A stretch of DNA of 57,287 bases, taken from contig VMSV01000095.1 in the NCBI GenBank assembly GCA_013791935.1, forward strand, positions 1 to 57,287. The letters are read 5' to 3'. Positions 32,746 through 41,054 of the stretch are shown here, one piece after another. A model generated the notes under the pieces. The model searched no databases. It saw nothing but the letters and a program-made list of their open reading frames with translations, and was not told the origin of the DNA. Every line of letters starts with the position of its first letter. The stretch's first letter is position 1. Source of the DNA: Desulfobacteraceae bacterium. GTDB taxonomy: Bacteria > Desulfobacterota > Desulfobacteria > Desulfobacterales > UBA5616. A program made the position numbers and the translations under genes.

Positions 32746-34535
32746 AGAAAACAAAGAACCTAACCCCCTTGATGATCCCGGAAACCCTGGACCAAAGCCC
32801 TGGGGAAAGAGTCTTTTCAGAAGCCCATGGAGGAAAGGAAAACCCGGGGGACTTGATGGATTTGATGTTCCGGACTGCTCCGGTGGGCCTGTATATGGTG
32901 GAGAACGGGGCCTTGCTCCGGGCGGCTTCATGGCTTGCGGACCTTCTGGGGTATGAAATTTCTGAAGCGCTTGAGGGTAAACCTTTCCGGGAGCTGATTC
33001 ATCCCGAGGATATTGAAGCCATGGAAAGGGACCTGAGCTTGGAGGATAACCCTTCGGGCTCCGTGCAGCAAAATGTTCGCGTACTGAAAAAGGATGGATC
33101 GTTTATCTGGATGAGCCTTCGGGAAAATCCCATGGGATCCAAGGGCAGTTCCCTCAAAGTAGGCCGTTTTGTTGAAATCACCCCTGTAAAACAGTTGATT
33201 GACCACCAGAGCCGATTGAATGCCATCTTCGGGAAGGTCAAGGATTCGGTGATTATGCTGGATGCCGAGCTACGGGTTATTTCCATCAATTCTTCCACCC
33301 GGACCCTATGCGGGCTAAATGGAAGGCAGGTTGTCGGTCAGGTTCTCTCCCAATGTTCCGCCCCGTGCAGCAAGGCCTGCTGTGATATCCTGAACCAGAT
33401 TTTTGAATTTAAGCAGGCGGTCAAGGACGTTCCGGTGGAATGCCGCGCTACGTCCCGTCCCCAGCAGATCGTCAGCGTGAACAGTTCGCCGTTCCTTGAT
33501 CCGGAAGGCCGTTTTATGGGGGCCGTTTTGGTGGCAAAGGATATTACTTTGCTGAAAAATATTGAAAAGGAGCTTGAGGATAGGCATCAGTTCCAGAATA
33601 TCATCGGCAAAAGCAAGAAGATGCAGGATATTTACAAGCTTCTTGAAGATCTTGCCAGCCTGGAAACCACCGTGCTTTTAACCGGAGAGAGCGGGACGGG
33701 CAAGGAACTCATGGCAAAGGCCCTTCATTACAGCGGCAGAAGAGCGGCCCGGTCTTTTGTGGCGGTTAACTGTTCCGCTTTGGCGGAAGGTCTTCTGGAG
33801 AGCGAGTTGTTCGGTCACGTTAAAGGGGCTTTTACCGGAGCCGTTACGGATAAGATGGGCCGTTTTCAGGCAGCGGATGGCGGAACCATCCTCATTGATG
33901 AGATCGGTGACATTTCACCCCTGATCCAACTCAAGCTCCTGAGGGTTATCCAGGAAAAGGAATTTGAGAGGGTGGGCGAATCCATGCCCAGGAAAGTGGA
34001 TGTCCGGGTCATTGCCTGCACCAACAAGGATCTCAAGGCAAAGGTCAAAGCCGGGGAATTCCGGGAGGACCTTTACTACCGGCTCAAAGTGGTGGAGATC
34101 CCCCTGCCGCCCCTTCGGGAAAGGCTTGAGGATGTGCCCCTTCTGGTGAACCATACCTGCAAACTCTTCAACAGGATTTTCAACAAATCCATAGCCGGGA
34201 TATCCGGCGATGTGCTCACCCTGTTCATGGAATATCCCTGGCCGGGAAATGTCCGTGAACTAAAACACGCCATAGAATGCGCCTTTGTTCTCTGCCATGA
34301 AAAAGTGATCAACGTCAACCATCTGCCCCAGGAAATCCGACATTTTAAACGCCAAGCCCGGTCTATGCCAAGCCACACCAACAACAAAAAAGCCAATAAT
34401 GAACAGGATATCCTTGAGGCTTTAAACAAAACCTACTGGAACAAAACCGTCGCGGCCCGTCTCCTGGGCATCAGTCGTCAAACCCTCTATCGAAAAATCC
34501 ATGAATACGGAATGATTCACACGGATGTAACATGA
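32742..34535 (+). CDS. Sigma-54-dependent activator, PAS-PAS-AAA-Fis
   Basis: 597 residues. Two PAS domains (about residues 45-165 and 175-285) precede the AAA domain, which has Walker A G-E-S-G-T-G-K-E, the sigma-54 contact loop G-A-F-T-G-A, Walker B I-L-I-D-E-I-G-D, and R-E-D-L-Y-Y-R-L-K-V. The C-terminal Fis-type HTH ends in A-A-R-L-L-G-I-S-R-Q-T-L-Y-R-K. The second PAS domain carries a Cys cluster (C-S-A-P-C-S-K-A-C-C, about 205-214) that could hold a metal or sense redox state. There is no receiver domain, so it should sense a ligand directly. Its binding sites begin within its own last codons, and a -24/-12 promoter lies 143 bp after its stop. Confidence 0.93.
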   Translation: MKKTKNLTPLMIPETLDQSPGERVFSEAHGGKENPGDLMDLMFRTAPVGLYMVENGALLRAASWLADLLGYEISEALEGKPFRELIHPEDIEAMERDLSLEDNPSGSVQQNVRVLKKDGSFIWMSLRENPMGSKGSSLKVGRFVEITPVKQLIDHQSRLNAIFGKVKDSVIMLDAELRVISINSSTRTLCGLNGRQVVGQVLSQCSAPCSKACCDILNQIFEFKQAVKDVPVECRATSRPQQIVSVNSSPFLDPEGRFMGAVLVAKDITLLKNIEKELEDRHQFQNIIGKSKKMQDIYKLLEDLASLETTVLLTGESGTGKELMAKALHYSGRRAARSFVAVNCSALAEGLLESELFGHVKGAFTGAVTDKMGRFQAADGGTILIDEIGDISPLIQLKLLRVIQEKEFERVGESMPRKVDVRVIACTNKDLKAKVKAGEFREDLYYRLKVVEIPLPPLRERLEDVPLLVNHTCKLFNRIFNKSIAGISGDVLTLFMEYPWPGNVRELKHAIECAFVLCHEKVINVNHLPQEIRHFKRQARSMPSHTNNKKANNEQDILEALNKTYWNKTVAARLLGISRQTLYRKIHEYGMIHTDVT

Positions 34536-34575
34536 CTGTAACATGTTACACTATGTATCGTTACAATTTGTAACG
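34526..34575. promoter_or_regulatory. Enhancer (UAS) cluster of TGTAAC half-sites
   Basis: Five half-sites lie in 50 bp: TGTAACA at 34526 and 34537, TGTTACA at 34544-34550 (forming the perfect palindrome TGTAACATGTTACA, 34537-34550), and CGTTACA-ATT-TGTAACG at 34559-34575. The cluster sits 100-150 bp before the sigma-54 promoter, the usual enhancer distance. The adjacent PAS-AAA-Fis protein is the likely ligand. Confidence 0.8.
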
Positions 34576-34677
34576 CCAGCCTGGCTTTGATGCTCCGTTC
34601 GATGGGCAATATTTGTTAACAATCCGAAATTATAATTTAATTTTGTTCAGCTTCAAAATATCGGGAGCCGTTTTTTA

Positions 34678-34693
34678 TGGAATGATTTTTGCT
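34678..34693 (+). promoter_or_regulatory. Sigma-54 (-24/-12) promoter
   Basis: TGGAATGATTTTTGCT matches the consensus TGGCACG-N4-TTGCW at the essential GG and GC with the required 10-base gap, plus the G of the -24 box and the TTGC-T of the -12 box. Transcription would begin near 34704, about 73 bases before the first carboxylesterase start. Confidence 0.8.
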
Positions 34694-34776
34694 ATTTTAA
34701 TCTGGTTCTTTGCATGAAAAGGTTATCCTGTCCCAATACAAATCACTTCCCGAAAAACCCTTAAGGATCAATAAAC

Positions 34777-36711
34777 ATGAAAAATCAAGGAAAAATCAAA
34801 GGACCTCCCATCAAAGGACTTGCTTTCCGCACGCCCACCATCGCCGGCCTGACGGATAATTCCGGAACGTATGCATACCTGGAAGGGGAAAGAATCTCCT
34901 TTTCCATCGGAGATCTGGTTCTGGGTTCTACAGCTGGGGAAAAAGCCTTGTCCCTGATGGATATTTTTCCGGGAGCAACGGATTTTTCGGATCAGAGGGT
35001 CATCAATCTTTGTGTGCTTCTCCAGACCCTGGATCAGGATGGTGACCTTAAGAATGGTATTCAACTCACCCCGGAGATTTCGGATATCGCCTCGGGATTT
35101 TCCGGGAGGATTAATTTCGACCAGTCCCCCAAGGCTTTTAAAACCGATCCCCATGTGATCTCCTTGCTGGGTAAACTCAACGCCGCAAAGGTCTTTCCGG
35201 ATACAGGGAGCTTCGGTATCCGCTCGATCCGTAACGCCGCTGCCGCCCGGGCTTATTACCAATCGATGATGGATCCTTCGATTTTACAAAGTGACAGTCA
35301 TAAAGTCATTGAAACCGGAAACGGCAGGGTAAACGGATATGCCACCAGCAATAACACCTTTACCTGGCTGGGCATTCCATACGCGAAACCCCCCGTGGGC
35401 GATCTTCGCTGGAAACCGCCCCAAGGGGCACAATCCTGGGAGGGGATCCGGGATTGCACCCAGTGGGGAGACCAATGCGGCCAGGGGGACTTGGGGCCGG
35501 TTAGCTTCGGCAATCTCAGTGAAAACTGTTTAAATTTAAACGTGGTGGCGCCGGCAAATGCCGGGGGCAAAAAACTTCCGGTCATGGTCTGGTTTCACGG
35601 AGGCGGATTTCACGCCATGTCCGCCAATAACATGACCTATAATTATACGGCCTTGCCGGCCAAAGGGGTGATCATCGTCACGGTGAATCACCGGCTGGGG
35701 CCCTTGGGGTATATGGCGCATCCCTCCCTCTCCGCGGAATCCGAACAAGGGGTTTCCGGCAATTACGGTCAACTGGATCTCATTGCTGCTTTAAAATGGG
35801 TCAAGGAAAATATCCCTGCCTTTGGCGGTGATCCCGATTGCGTGACTCTTTTCGGGGAATCCGGCGGGGGCGGAAAAACCTTCAACCTCATCCTCTCCCC
35901 CCTGGCCAGGGGGCTTTTCCACCGGGCCATTATTCAAAGCGGGGTGTGGTCCATCCGGGATTTGCGCGGACAGCGGCTGCCCGACGCAGAAGCCAGGGGA
36001 GAACGTCTGGTTCTGGAAATGGGAATTCCAAAACAAGAAAATATCCTCAAGGCCATGCGTGAAAAACCCTGGCGGGAAGTCGTTGCTGCGGGTCAGAAGA
36101 TCAACTTTGCCGATCTTCGATTGATCACCATCGACAACTGGTATCTCCCGGATGACGAAGAGAACGTCTTTAAACGGAAACTCCATAATGATGTGCCGGT
36201 GATCATGGGGGCCAACCGAACGGATATGGACTTCGGCATGGTGGAAGGCATCAAAGACTGGGGGGCCGTGATGAGTGAAAACAGCAACTCCGGAATATTC
36301 ATCTACCTGTTCGGCCATGTGCCGGCACGCTGGCGAAAAGAAGGGGTGGTGGCCTTTCACGGTCTTGAAATTCCCTATGTGTTCGGATGCGTTCAATCCG
36401 GCCTGGGGGGCGGCACGGTGGCCGGGCTGGCCCGGACCGGCGGCGCCAAACAGCCCGACCCGGGCATTGACGAGACCGATGATCGGATCTCCGAGCACAT
36501 GATGGCCATGTGGGTTCAATTTGCCAAGACCGGCAATCCAAATAGGGACGGAAAAGTCGGGGGGATGACTGCCTGGGAAGCCTATGATGTAAAAAGAGAC
36601 AATTTTCTGTTCATCGGAGATGAAGGCAATGCCCTTCAAATGAAAACCGGGATTGTGGAGCATTATGAACCCCCGCCTGCCGGAACGCCGCCATTGATTC
36701 CCGTGAAATAA
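34777..36711 (+). CDS. Type-B carboxylesterase with N-terminal accessory domain
   Basis: 644 residues. Residues 1-165 form an extra domain with the pattern G-L-A-F-R-T-P-T-I-A-G-L-T-D, G-E-R-I-S-F-S-I-G-D-L-V-L-G, and L-Q-T-L-D-Q-D-G-D; this module is common in surface proteins and lipoproteins. The rest is a type-B carboxylesterase: oxyanion H-G-G-G-F, nucleophile Ser362 in F-G-E-S-G-G-G, and the His in F-H-G-L-E-I-P-Y-V-F. There is no signal peptide, which is odd for this first domain. It is the first gene after the sigma-54 promoter. It should hydrolyse a hydrophobic ester, unidentified. Confidence 0.88.
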   Translation: MKNQGKIKGPPIKGLAFRTPTIAGLTDNSGTYAYLEGERISFSIGDLVLGSTAGEKALSLMDIFPGATDFSDQRVINLCVLLQTLDQDGDLKNGIQLTPEISDIASGFSGRINFDQSPKAFKTDPHVISLLGKLNAAKVFPDTGSFGIRSIRNAAAARAYYQSMMDPSILQSDSHKVIETGNGRVNGYATSNNTFTWLGIPYAKPPVGDLRWKPPQGAQSWEGIRDCTQWGDQCGQGDLGPVSFGNLSENCLNLNVVAPANAGGKKLPVMVWFHGGGFHAMSANNMTYNYTALPAKGVIIVTVNHRLGPLGYMAHPSLSAESEQGVSGNYGQLDLIAALKWVKENIPAFGGDPDCVTLFGESGGGGKTFNLILSPLARGLFHRAIIQSGVWSIRDLRGQRLPDAEARGERLVLEMGIPKQENILKAMREKPWREVVAAGQKINFADLRLITIDNWYLPDDEENVFKRKLHNDVPVIMGANRTDMDFGMVEGIKDWGAVMSENSNSGIFIYLFGHVPARWRKEGVVAFHGLEIPYVFGCVQSGLGGGTVAGLARTGGAKQPDPGIDETDDRISEHMMAMWVQFAKTGNPNRDGKVGGMTAWEAYDVKRDNFLFIGDEGNALQMKTGIVEHYEPPPAGTPPLIPVK

Positions 36712-36732
36712 TGTGAATACAGGAGACGAACC

Positions 36733-37572
36733 ATGTCCAACACGAACCACCGAAAAACCCTTTTACTCTGCATCAACGATTACCTGGAAGCCCTGGTGGC
36801 CCATGATCCCACCAGGCTGCGCCTGTCAAAGAACATCAAGGCTACGGAAAACGGTCTTCCCATGATTTTAGGGGAAGGTCTTTGGCAAACCGCAAGAACC
36901 ATCGTGCTTCGGAAATCCTTTGTGGATCCCTCCCGGAATCAAGCCGGTTTTTGGGGGGTCATCGAAGAGAAAAATCACGAAAAGGCCATCTTCATTCTTC
37001 GTCTGAAAATCGAAGACAACACCCTGTCGGAAATCGAAACCCTGGTTTCCCGAAAGGGCTGCCACCCCATGTTCAGCCCGGACACCGTCACCCTCAAACC
37101 CTGCTGGGATGAGGTCCTTCCGGAATCGGAACGGTTGCCCCGGGAAGACCTCATCCGCATCGCGGACAGCTATTTCGAGGGTATTGAACAAACCGATGGT
37201 TCCGTGGTGCTGTTTCATCCGGATTGCCAGCGGTATGAAAATGGGATGAAAACCACAAACAGTCCGGAGTTGTTAAAGTTCAGCGGTCCGGCAGGCCTGT
37301 ATCGAATGGATTACATCAAAAAGGTCCGGGAACGACGATATCCCATTGTGGATGAAAACAGAGGCTTGGTCTGGGGGATTGTGGTCTTCGACATTCCGGG
37401 CACAATCGTTGCGGATGATGCTCTTCCCGAAGGTTCCGTCCAGCACAGTCTTCGCGCCCTGCCCCGGTGCTTGCTGCTCCATGAATTGTTTAAAATTGAA
37501 GACGGCCTGATCCGGGAAATCGAAGCGTTTATGACCAATGGTCCGGTGAATGCCAGCCATGGTTGGAATTAA
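36733..37572 (+). CDS. Tandem NTF2/SnoaL-like protein (DUF8021-like), copy 1
   Basis: 279 residues. It is clearly paralogous to the next gene along its whole length: both carry a Y-L-E-x-L-V motif near the start, then K-A/V-T-E-N-G, G-E/Q-G-L-W/F, an L-K-I/L-E-x-x-x-x-S-E-I-E-T strand pair, and later L-x-F-K-I-x-x-G-x-I-R-E-I-E-A-F/L-M. These are features of tandem NTF2-like cone folds such as DUF8021, known mostly from fungi and some proteobacteria. NTF2-like proteins are often isomerases, hydrolases or lyases on small organic acids; no catalytic residues can be assigned. AGGAG precedes the ATG. The gene follows the esterase by 21 bp. Confidence 0.72.
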   Translation: MSNTNHRKTLLLCINDYLEALVAHDPTRLRLSKNIKATENGLPMILGEGLWQTARTIVLRKSFVDPSRNQAGFWGVIEEKNHEKAIFILRLKIEDNTLSEIETLVSRKGCHPMFSPDTVTLKPCWDEVLPESERLPREDLIRIADSYFEGIEQTDGSVVLFHPDCQRYENGMKTTNSPELLKFSGPAGLYRMDYIKKVRERRYPIVDENRGLVWGIVVFDIPGTIVADDALPEGSVQHSLRALPRCLLLHELFKIEDGLIREIEAFMTNGPVNASHGWN

Positions 37573-37594
37573 GAAACGGGGGAAAGATTCGAAA

Positions 37595-38416
37595 ATGAAA
37601 CAAAAAGAAATGATGGACCTGTACCTGGAACAGTTGGTGACCAATAATCCTTCCAAATTGCCCGTGGCGGACCACCTGAAAGTCACGGAAAACGGTTATC
37701 CCGTCCAACTGGGCCAGGGACTTTTTGAAACGGCCCGGGAAATCACATACCGGCATTACCTCCCCGATCCTCACTCTGACCAGATCGCTATGTTCGGGGC
37801 TGTGAAGGAGACCATGCGCCCGGCCAACTTCCTGGTCCGGTTGAAACTGGAGAAGGATAAAATATCGGAAATCGAAACCGTGATCGTCCGGGAAGGAACT
37901 GCATCAATCATGAGGCCGGATCTGGTGACGGTCCCGAAGCCCATCTACGCAACAGTCCTGGATCCCGGCGAGCGGTCTTCCCGGAAACAGATGATCGCCA
38001 TTGCCGAAAGCTATTTCAACTGTATTGAGGATAACACGGCCAACGTGCCCTTTCATCCCGAGTCCAACCGCACGGCCAACGGCCAGCAGACCACCAATTC
38101 GGGTCCGGTGCCCTTAAGCTGCCTGGGCCAGTTTGAGAAGAAAATCTTCGCCTATATCACCAAGGTCAGAAACAGAAGATATCTCATCGTGGATGAAGAA
38201 AAGGGCCTGGTGTTCGGCATTTTCATGATGGACGTGCCCGGGAAGAAAGAACACTTCGATCTTTTCCCCATTCCCATGGATAAACTGCCGGTCCACATGG
38301 TCACCCCCCACACCATTTATTTGGCCGAACTGTTTAAAATCGTGGGCGGACAAATCCGGGAGATCGAAGCCTTGATGTTCAATACTACATTGGGCGCCAA
38401 TTCCGGTTGGATGTAG
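37595..38416 (+). CDS. Tandem NTF2/SnoaL-like protein (DUF8021-like), copy 2
   Basis: 273 residues from the ATG at 37595 (GGGGGAAAG upstream); frame is open further upstream but the paralog and ribosome-binding site favour this start. It shares with copy 1 the T-E-N-G-Y, G-Q-G-L-F-E-T-A-R, E-I-E-T-V-I-V-R-E-G and Y-F-x-C/G-I-E blocks and the ending N-x-G-W. The two genes are an old duplication, since identity looks moderate. The stop codon TAG lies inside the first base positions of a REP-like repeat (GTAGGGGC), so the repeat may have arrived at or shaped the gene end. Function unknown; probable partner of the esterases. Confidence 0.72.
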   Translation: MKQKEMMDLYLEQLVTNNPSKLPVADHLKVTENGYPVQLGQGLFETAREITYRHYLPDPHSDQIAMFGAVKETMRPANFLVRLKLEKDKISEIETVIVREGTASIMRPDLVTVPKPIYATVLDPGERSSRKQMIAIAESYFNCIEDNTANVPFHPESNRTANGQQTTNSGPVPLSCLGQFEKKIFAYITKVRNRRYLIVDEEKGLVFGIFMMDVPGKKEHFDLFPIPMDKLPVHMVTPHTIYLAELFKIVGGQIREIEALMFNTTLGANSGWM

Positions 38417-38486
38417 GGGCAGACCTGTGTGTCTGCCCGACAGGAACGGGGAAAAATGCTGGGCAGACACACAGGTCTGCCCCTAC
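38413..38486. repeat. REP-like repeat pair (family R), inverted copies
   Basis: Two hairpins, GGGCAGAC-CTGTGT-GTCTGCCC (38417-38438) and its inverted copy (38461-38482), face each other across a 22-base spacer. Each can fold alone, and the two can pair with each other. The left copy includes the stop codon of the preceding gene. A second pair lies at 42691-42768. Confidence 0.85.
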
Positions 38487-38542
38487 AGCGTGCTTTCTAC
38501 CACCATGTCAAAAACATCTTATTATTTTTCAGGAGGAATTTC

Positions 38543-39199
38543 ATGTCAAACCTTTCCATCGAAGAAAGACTCGACAAACTTGAAAAGCAGAATCAGTACC
38601 TGAGTGACTATATCGCCATCTGGAAAGTCCAATCCTTGTACTGCCACTACATCAATGTGGGAAAGGTCCAGGCCATTGTGGGCCTGTTCGCCGACAGCGA
38701 TGAGGTGGAAATTGAACTGAGCAACAAAGGCATATTGAAAGGCAAGGATGCCCCTCATCGTTATTTTTTACTGAGCCATACCGACCACCCCATTACCACC
38801 GAATACTCCCCCCAGATCAAGGGGAATATGGTCATTCACACAGCCATCAATCCGGTGATTGAAATCAACAAGGATGGCACACGGGCCAAGGCCGTGTGGT
38901 TGAGCCCCGGCATCACCAATTTTCCCATCGACGCCAAGGGCACCATTGCCGGGGCCTGGTGCTGGGGAAAATATGAAAAGGAGTACATCAAACAAAACGG
39001 CCAGTGGAAGATATTGGCCTTCCGCTGGAGGCAGATCTTCCTGTCCCGATACGAGCAGGGCTGGGCAAAAGAAAACCTGGAGCCGGGTCATGTGGTGGCG
39101 CCGCCGGATAGGCAATCCGACCCCTCTTTCCATGCGCCATATAAAACCGACAAGGTGAACCGGTTTGATCCGCCGCCCCCGGAACCGTATAAAGATTAG
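38543..39199 (+). CDS. SnoaL-like / NTF2-like protein
   Basis: 218 residues from the ATG at 38543, chosen for AGGAGGAA just upstream. It opens with a short coiled segment (I-E-E-R-L-D-K-L-E-K-Q) and then the SnoaL-like core: I-x-x-L-Y-C-H-Y-I-N-V-G-x-V-x-x-I-V-G-L-F-A-D-S-D-E-V, with later G-A-W-C-W-G-K-Y and W-K-I-L-A-F-R-W-R. Relatives act as dehydratases, isomerases or cyclases on aromatic or steroid-like substrates; His and Asp candidates are present but not provable. A Pro-rich tail closes the protein. It belongs to the esterase/NTF2 gene cluster. Confidence 0.82.
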   Translation: MSNLSIEERLDKLEKQNQYLSDYIAIWKVQSLYCHYINVGKVQAIVGLFADSDEVEIELSNKGILKGKDAPHRYFLLSHTDHPITTEYSPQIKGNMVIHTAINPVIEINKDGTRAKAVWLSPGITNFPIDAKGTIAGAWCWGKYEKEYIKQNGQWKILAFRWRQIFLSRYEQGWAKENLEPGHVVAPPDRQSDPSFHAPYKTDKVNRFDPPPPEPYKD

Positions 39200-39250
39200 T
39201 GGCTAAAATGATAAATTCGATGATCCAGTATTATCGAATTTATTCTGGGA

Positions 39251-39330
39251 ACCACAGAGATCACAGAGAACACAGAGAAATAACCATTTTATTCCTCAGC
39301 TTTTCTGCATTTCTCTGTGTTCTCTGTGGT
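39251..39330. repeat. CACAGAG inverted-repeat element, copy 1
   Basis: The left end ACCACAGAGATCACAGAGAA continues into ACACAGAGAAAT, and the right end is its inverted complement (ATTTCTCTGTGTTCTCTG and GTGGT). The left arm has three CACAGAG units and the right has two. Other copies lie at 42837-42992 and 51929-52023. Confidence 0.8.
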
Positions 39331-39424
39331 GATAAATTTTACGTCATAATATTCATGCCGACGTGAACTAAGACTTCCCAATGGATGATACCAATAAATC
39401 TTCTCAGAATAGGAGAAACTGATC

Positions 39425-40966
39425 ATGGAAGAGATTGTTGTCGAAACCAACGCAGGAAAACTCTGTGGCCGAACGGAAAGAGGCGTCTGTTCGTTTAAGG
39501 GCGTACCCTACGGGGCTCCCACAGGAGGTAAACACCGTTTTCTTCCCCCCAAACCCGTTGAACCCTGGCCGGGCATCCGGTACGCCGGGGGATTCGGGCC
39601 CATCTGCCCCCAATCCGGAACCCTGGTGGATGAATCCCAACCCTATGCGGTCACCAAAGCCGAAGGCCACACCCTATTACTTCCCCAGAGCGAAAATTGC
39701 CTGGTATTGAATGTTTGGACACCGGGCTTGGAGGAAGGCGCAAAACGTCCGGTCATGGTCTGGCTCCACGGCCGGGGCTTTGCCGCCGGCGCCGGATCGG
39801 AAACCCAGTACAACGGGGCCAACCTTGCCAAACACGGGGATGTGGTGGTGATCACCATCAACCATCGTTTGAATGTCTTCGGATATCTTCATCTGACCGA
39901 CCTTGCCGGAAAATCCTTCAGCGGTTCGGGCATTGCCGGGATGCTGGACGCGGTGTTGGCCCTGGAGTGGGTCCGGGACAACGTCGAGCGGTTTGGCGGA
40001 GACCCCAACCGGGTTACCATCTTCGGGGAGTCCGGCGGAGGGTGCAAGGTCGCAAGTCTCCTCGCCATGCCTTCGGCCAAGGGCCTGTTTCACAGGGCCG
40101 TCATTCAGAGCGGATCCATGGGTGCCCGGTCCACGGAAGCAAAAGACGCAACGGAAATCGCTGACCGGATCCTGAAGGAACTCAATATTAAAGCCAATGA
40201 AATGGATAAACTTCAGCAGGTGCCGGCCCAACAGCTCCTGGACGTGGCCAACCGGGTCACCTTTCAGATGGGACGGACCATGGCCCTGGCCCCGGCTGTG
40301 GATGGTCATTATCTTCCCTGCCACCCCTTTGATCCGAAGGCTGCCCCGGCTGCTGCAAACGTTCCGTTGATCGTGGGCTCCAACCTGGATGAAGCCGCGA
40401 CGTTTCTCACCCGGGATCCACGCCGCCGAAAGCTCACGGAGGAGGAATTAAAAGAGCGCTTAGCAATCATGATAGGAGAAGGCGCGGAAAAAGTTCTCAA
40501 GGTTTATCAAAAAACACGACCGGAAGCCACGCCCTGGGATCTGCTCATCGCCCTTCGCAGTGAAAACGAAAGACGCTCCGCCATCCGGCTGGCCGAACGC
40601 AAGATCGCCGGAGGTCCCGCACCGGTCTATATGTATCTGTTCACCTATCAGTCGGATTTTCTCGGGGGCCTGTTCAAAGCCGGGCACGGGATAGAGATTC
40701 CCTTTGTATTCGATATCACCGACGATGTTCCCATGGTGGGCAATCGCCCGGAAAAATACGAAGTGGCCACGGCCATGAGCCGGGCCTGGGCCGCGTTTGC
40801 CAAAACCGCGGACCCCAGCCATCCGGGCATCCCCCGGTGGGAACCCTACACGGTGAACCAACGGGCCACCATGATCTTTGACGCACCCAGCCAATTGATG
40901 ATCGACCCGTTCCGGGAAGAACTGGATGCCTGGGAAGGGGTTCCCATTCGAGACAGTGCGCCCTGA
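39425..40966 (+). CDS. Type-B carboxylesterase (PnbA-like), Arg in the oxyanion loop
   Basis: 513 residues, no signal peptide. The fold is the type-B carboxylesterase one: [12 protein letters not shown] near the start, [12 protein letters not shown], nucleophile Ser203 in F-G-E-S-G-G-G, acid Glu in G-S-N-L-D-E-A-A, and the His in [10 protein letters not shown]. The oxyanion loop is W-L-H-G-R-G-F rather than H-G-G-G-F. AGGAGA nine bases before the ATG supports the start. A CACAGAG repeat lies between it and the SnoaL-like gene, so it may also have its own promoter. Substrate unknown. Confidence 0.9.
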   Translation: MEEIVVETNAGKLCGRTERGVCSFKGVPYGAPTGGKHRFLPPKPVEPWPGIRYAGGFGPICPQSGTLVDESQPYAVTKAEGHTLLLPQSENCLVLNVWTPGLEEGAKRPVMVWLHGRGFAAGAGSETQYNGANLAKHGDVVVITINHRLNVFGYLHLTDLAGKSFSGSGIAGMLDAVLALEWVRDNVERFGGDPNRVTIFGESGGGCKVASLLAMPSAKGLFHRAVIQSGSMGARSTEAKDATEIADRILKELNIKANEMDKLQQVPAQQLLDVANRVTFQMGRTMALAPAVDGHYLPCHPFDPKAAPAAANVPLIVGSNLDEAATFLTRDPRRRKLTEEELKERLAIMIGEGAEKVLKVYQKTRPEATPWDLLIALRSENERRSAIRLAERKIAGGPAPVYMYLFTYQSDFLGGLFKAGHGIEIPFVFDITDDVPMVGNRPEKYEVATAMSRAWAAFAKTADPSHPGIPRWEPYTVNQRATMIFDAPSQLMIDPFREELDAWEGVPIRDSAP

Positions 40967-41054
40967 TTTTGGAGTCATTCCGATGCGACTGATCCATAAC
41001 CGTGCCCATCCAGAAATAAGAAGGTGACAAATAAGGAGTAAACGGAGGTTTTTC

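Noticed and set aside
34580-34595. TGGCTTTGATGCT as an alternative sigma-54 promoter
   Set aside because: GG and GC are seven bases apart instead of ten, so it cannot fit sigma-54; the element at 34678 has the right spacing.
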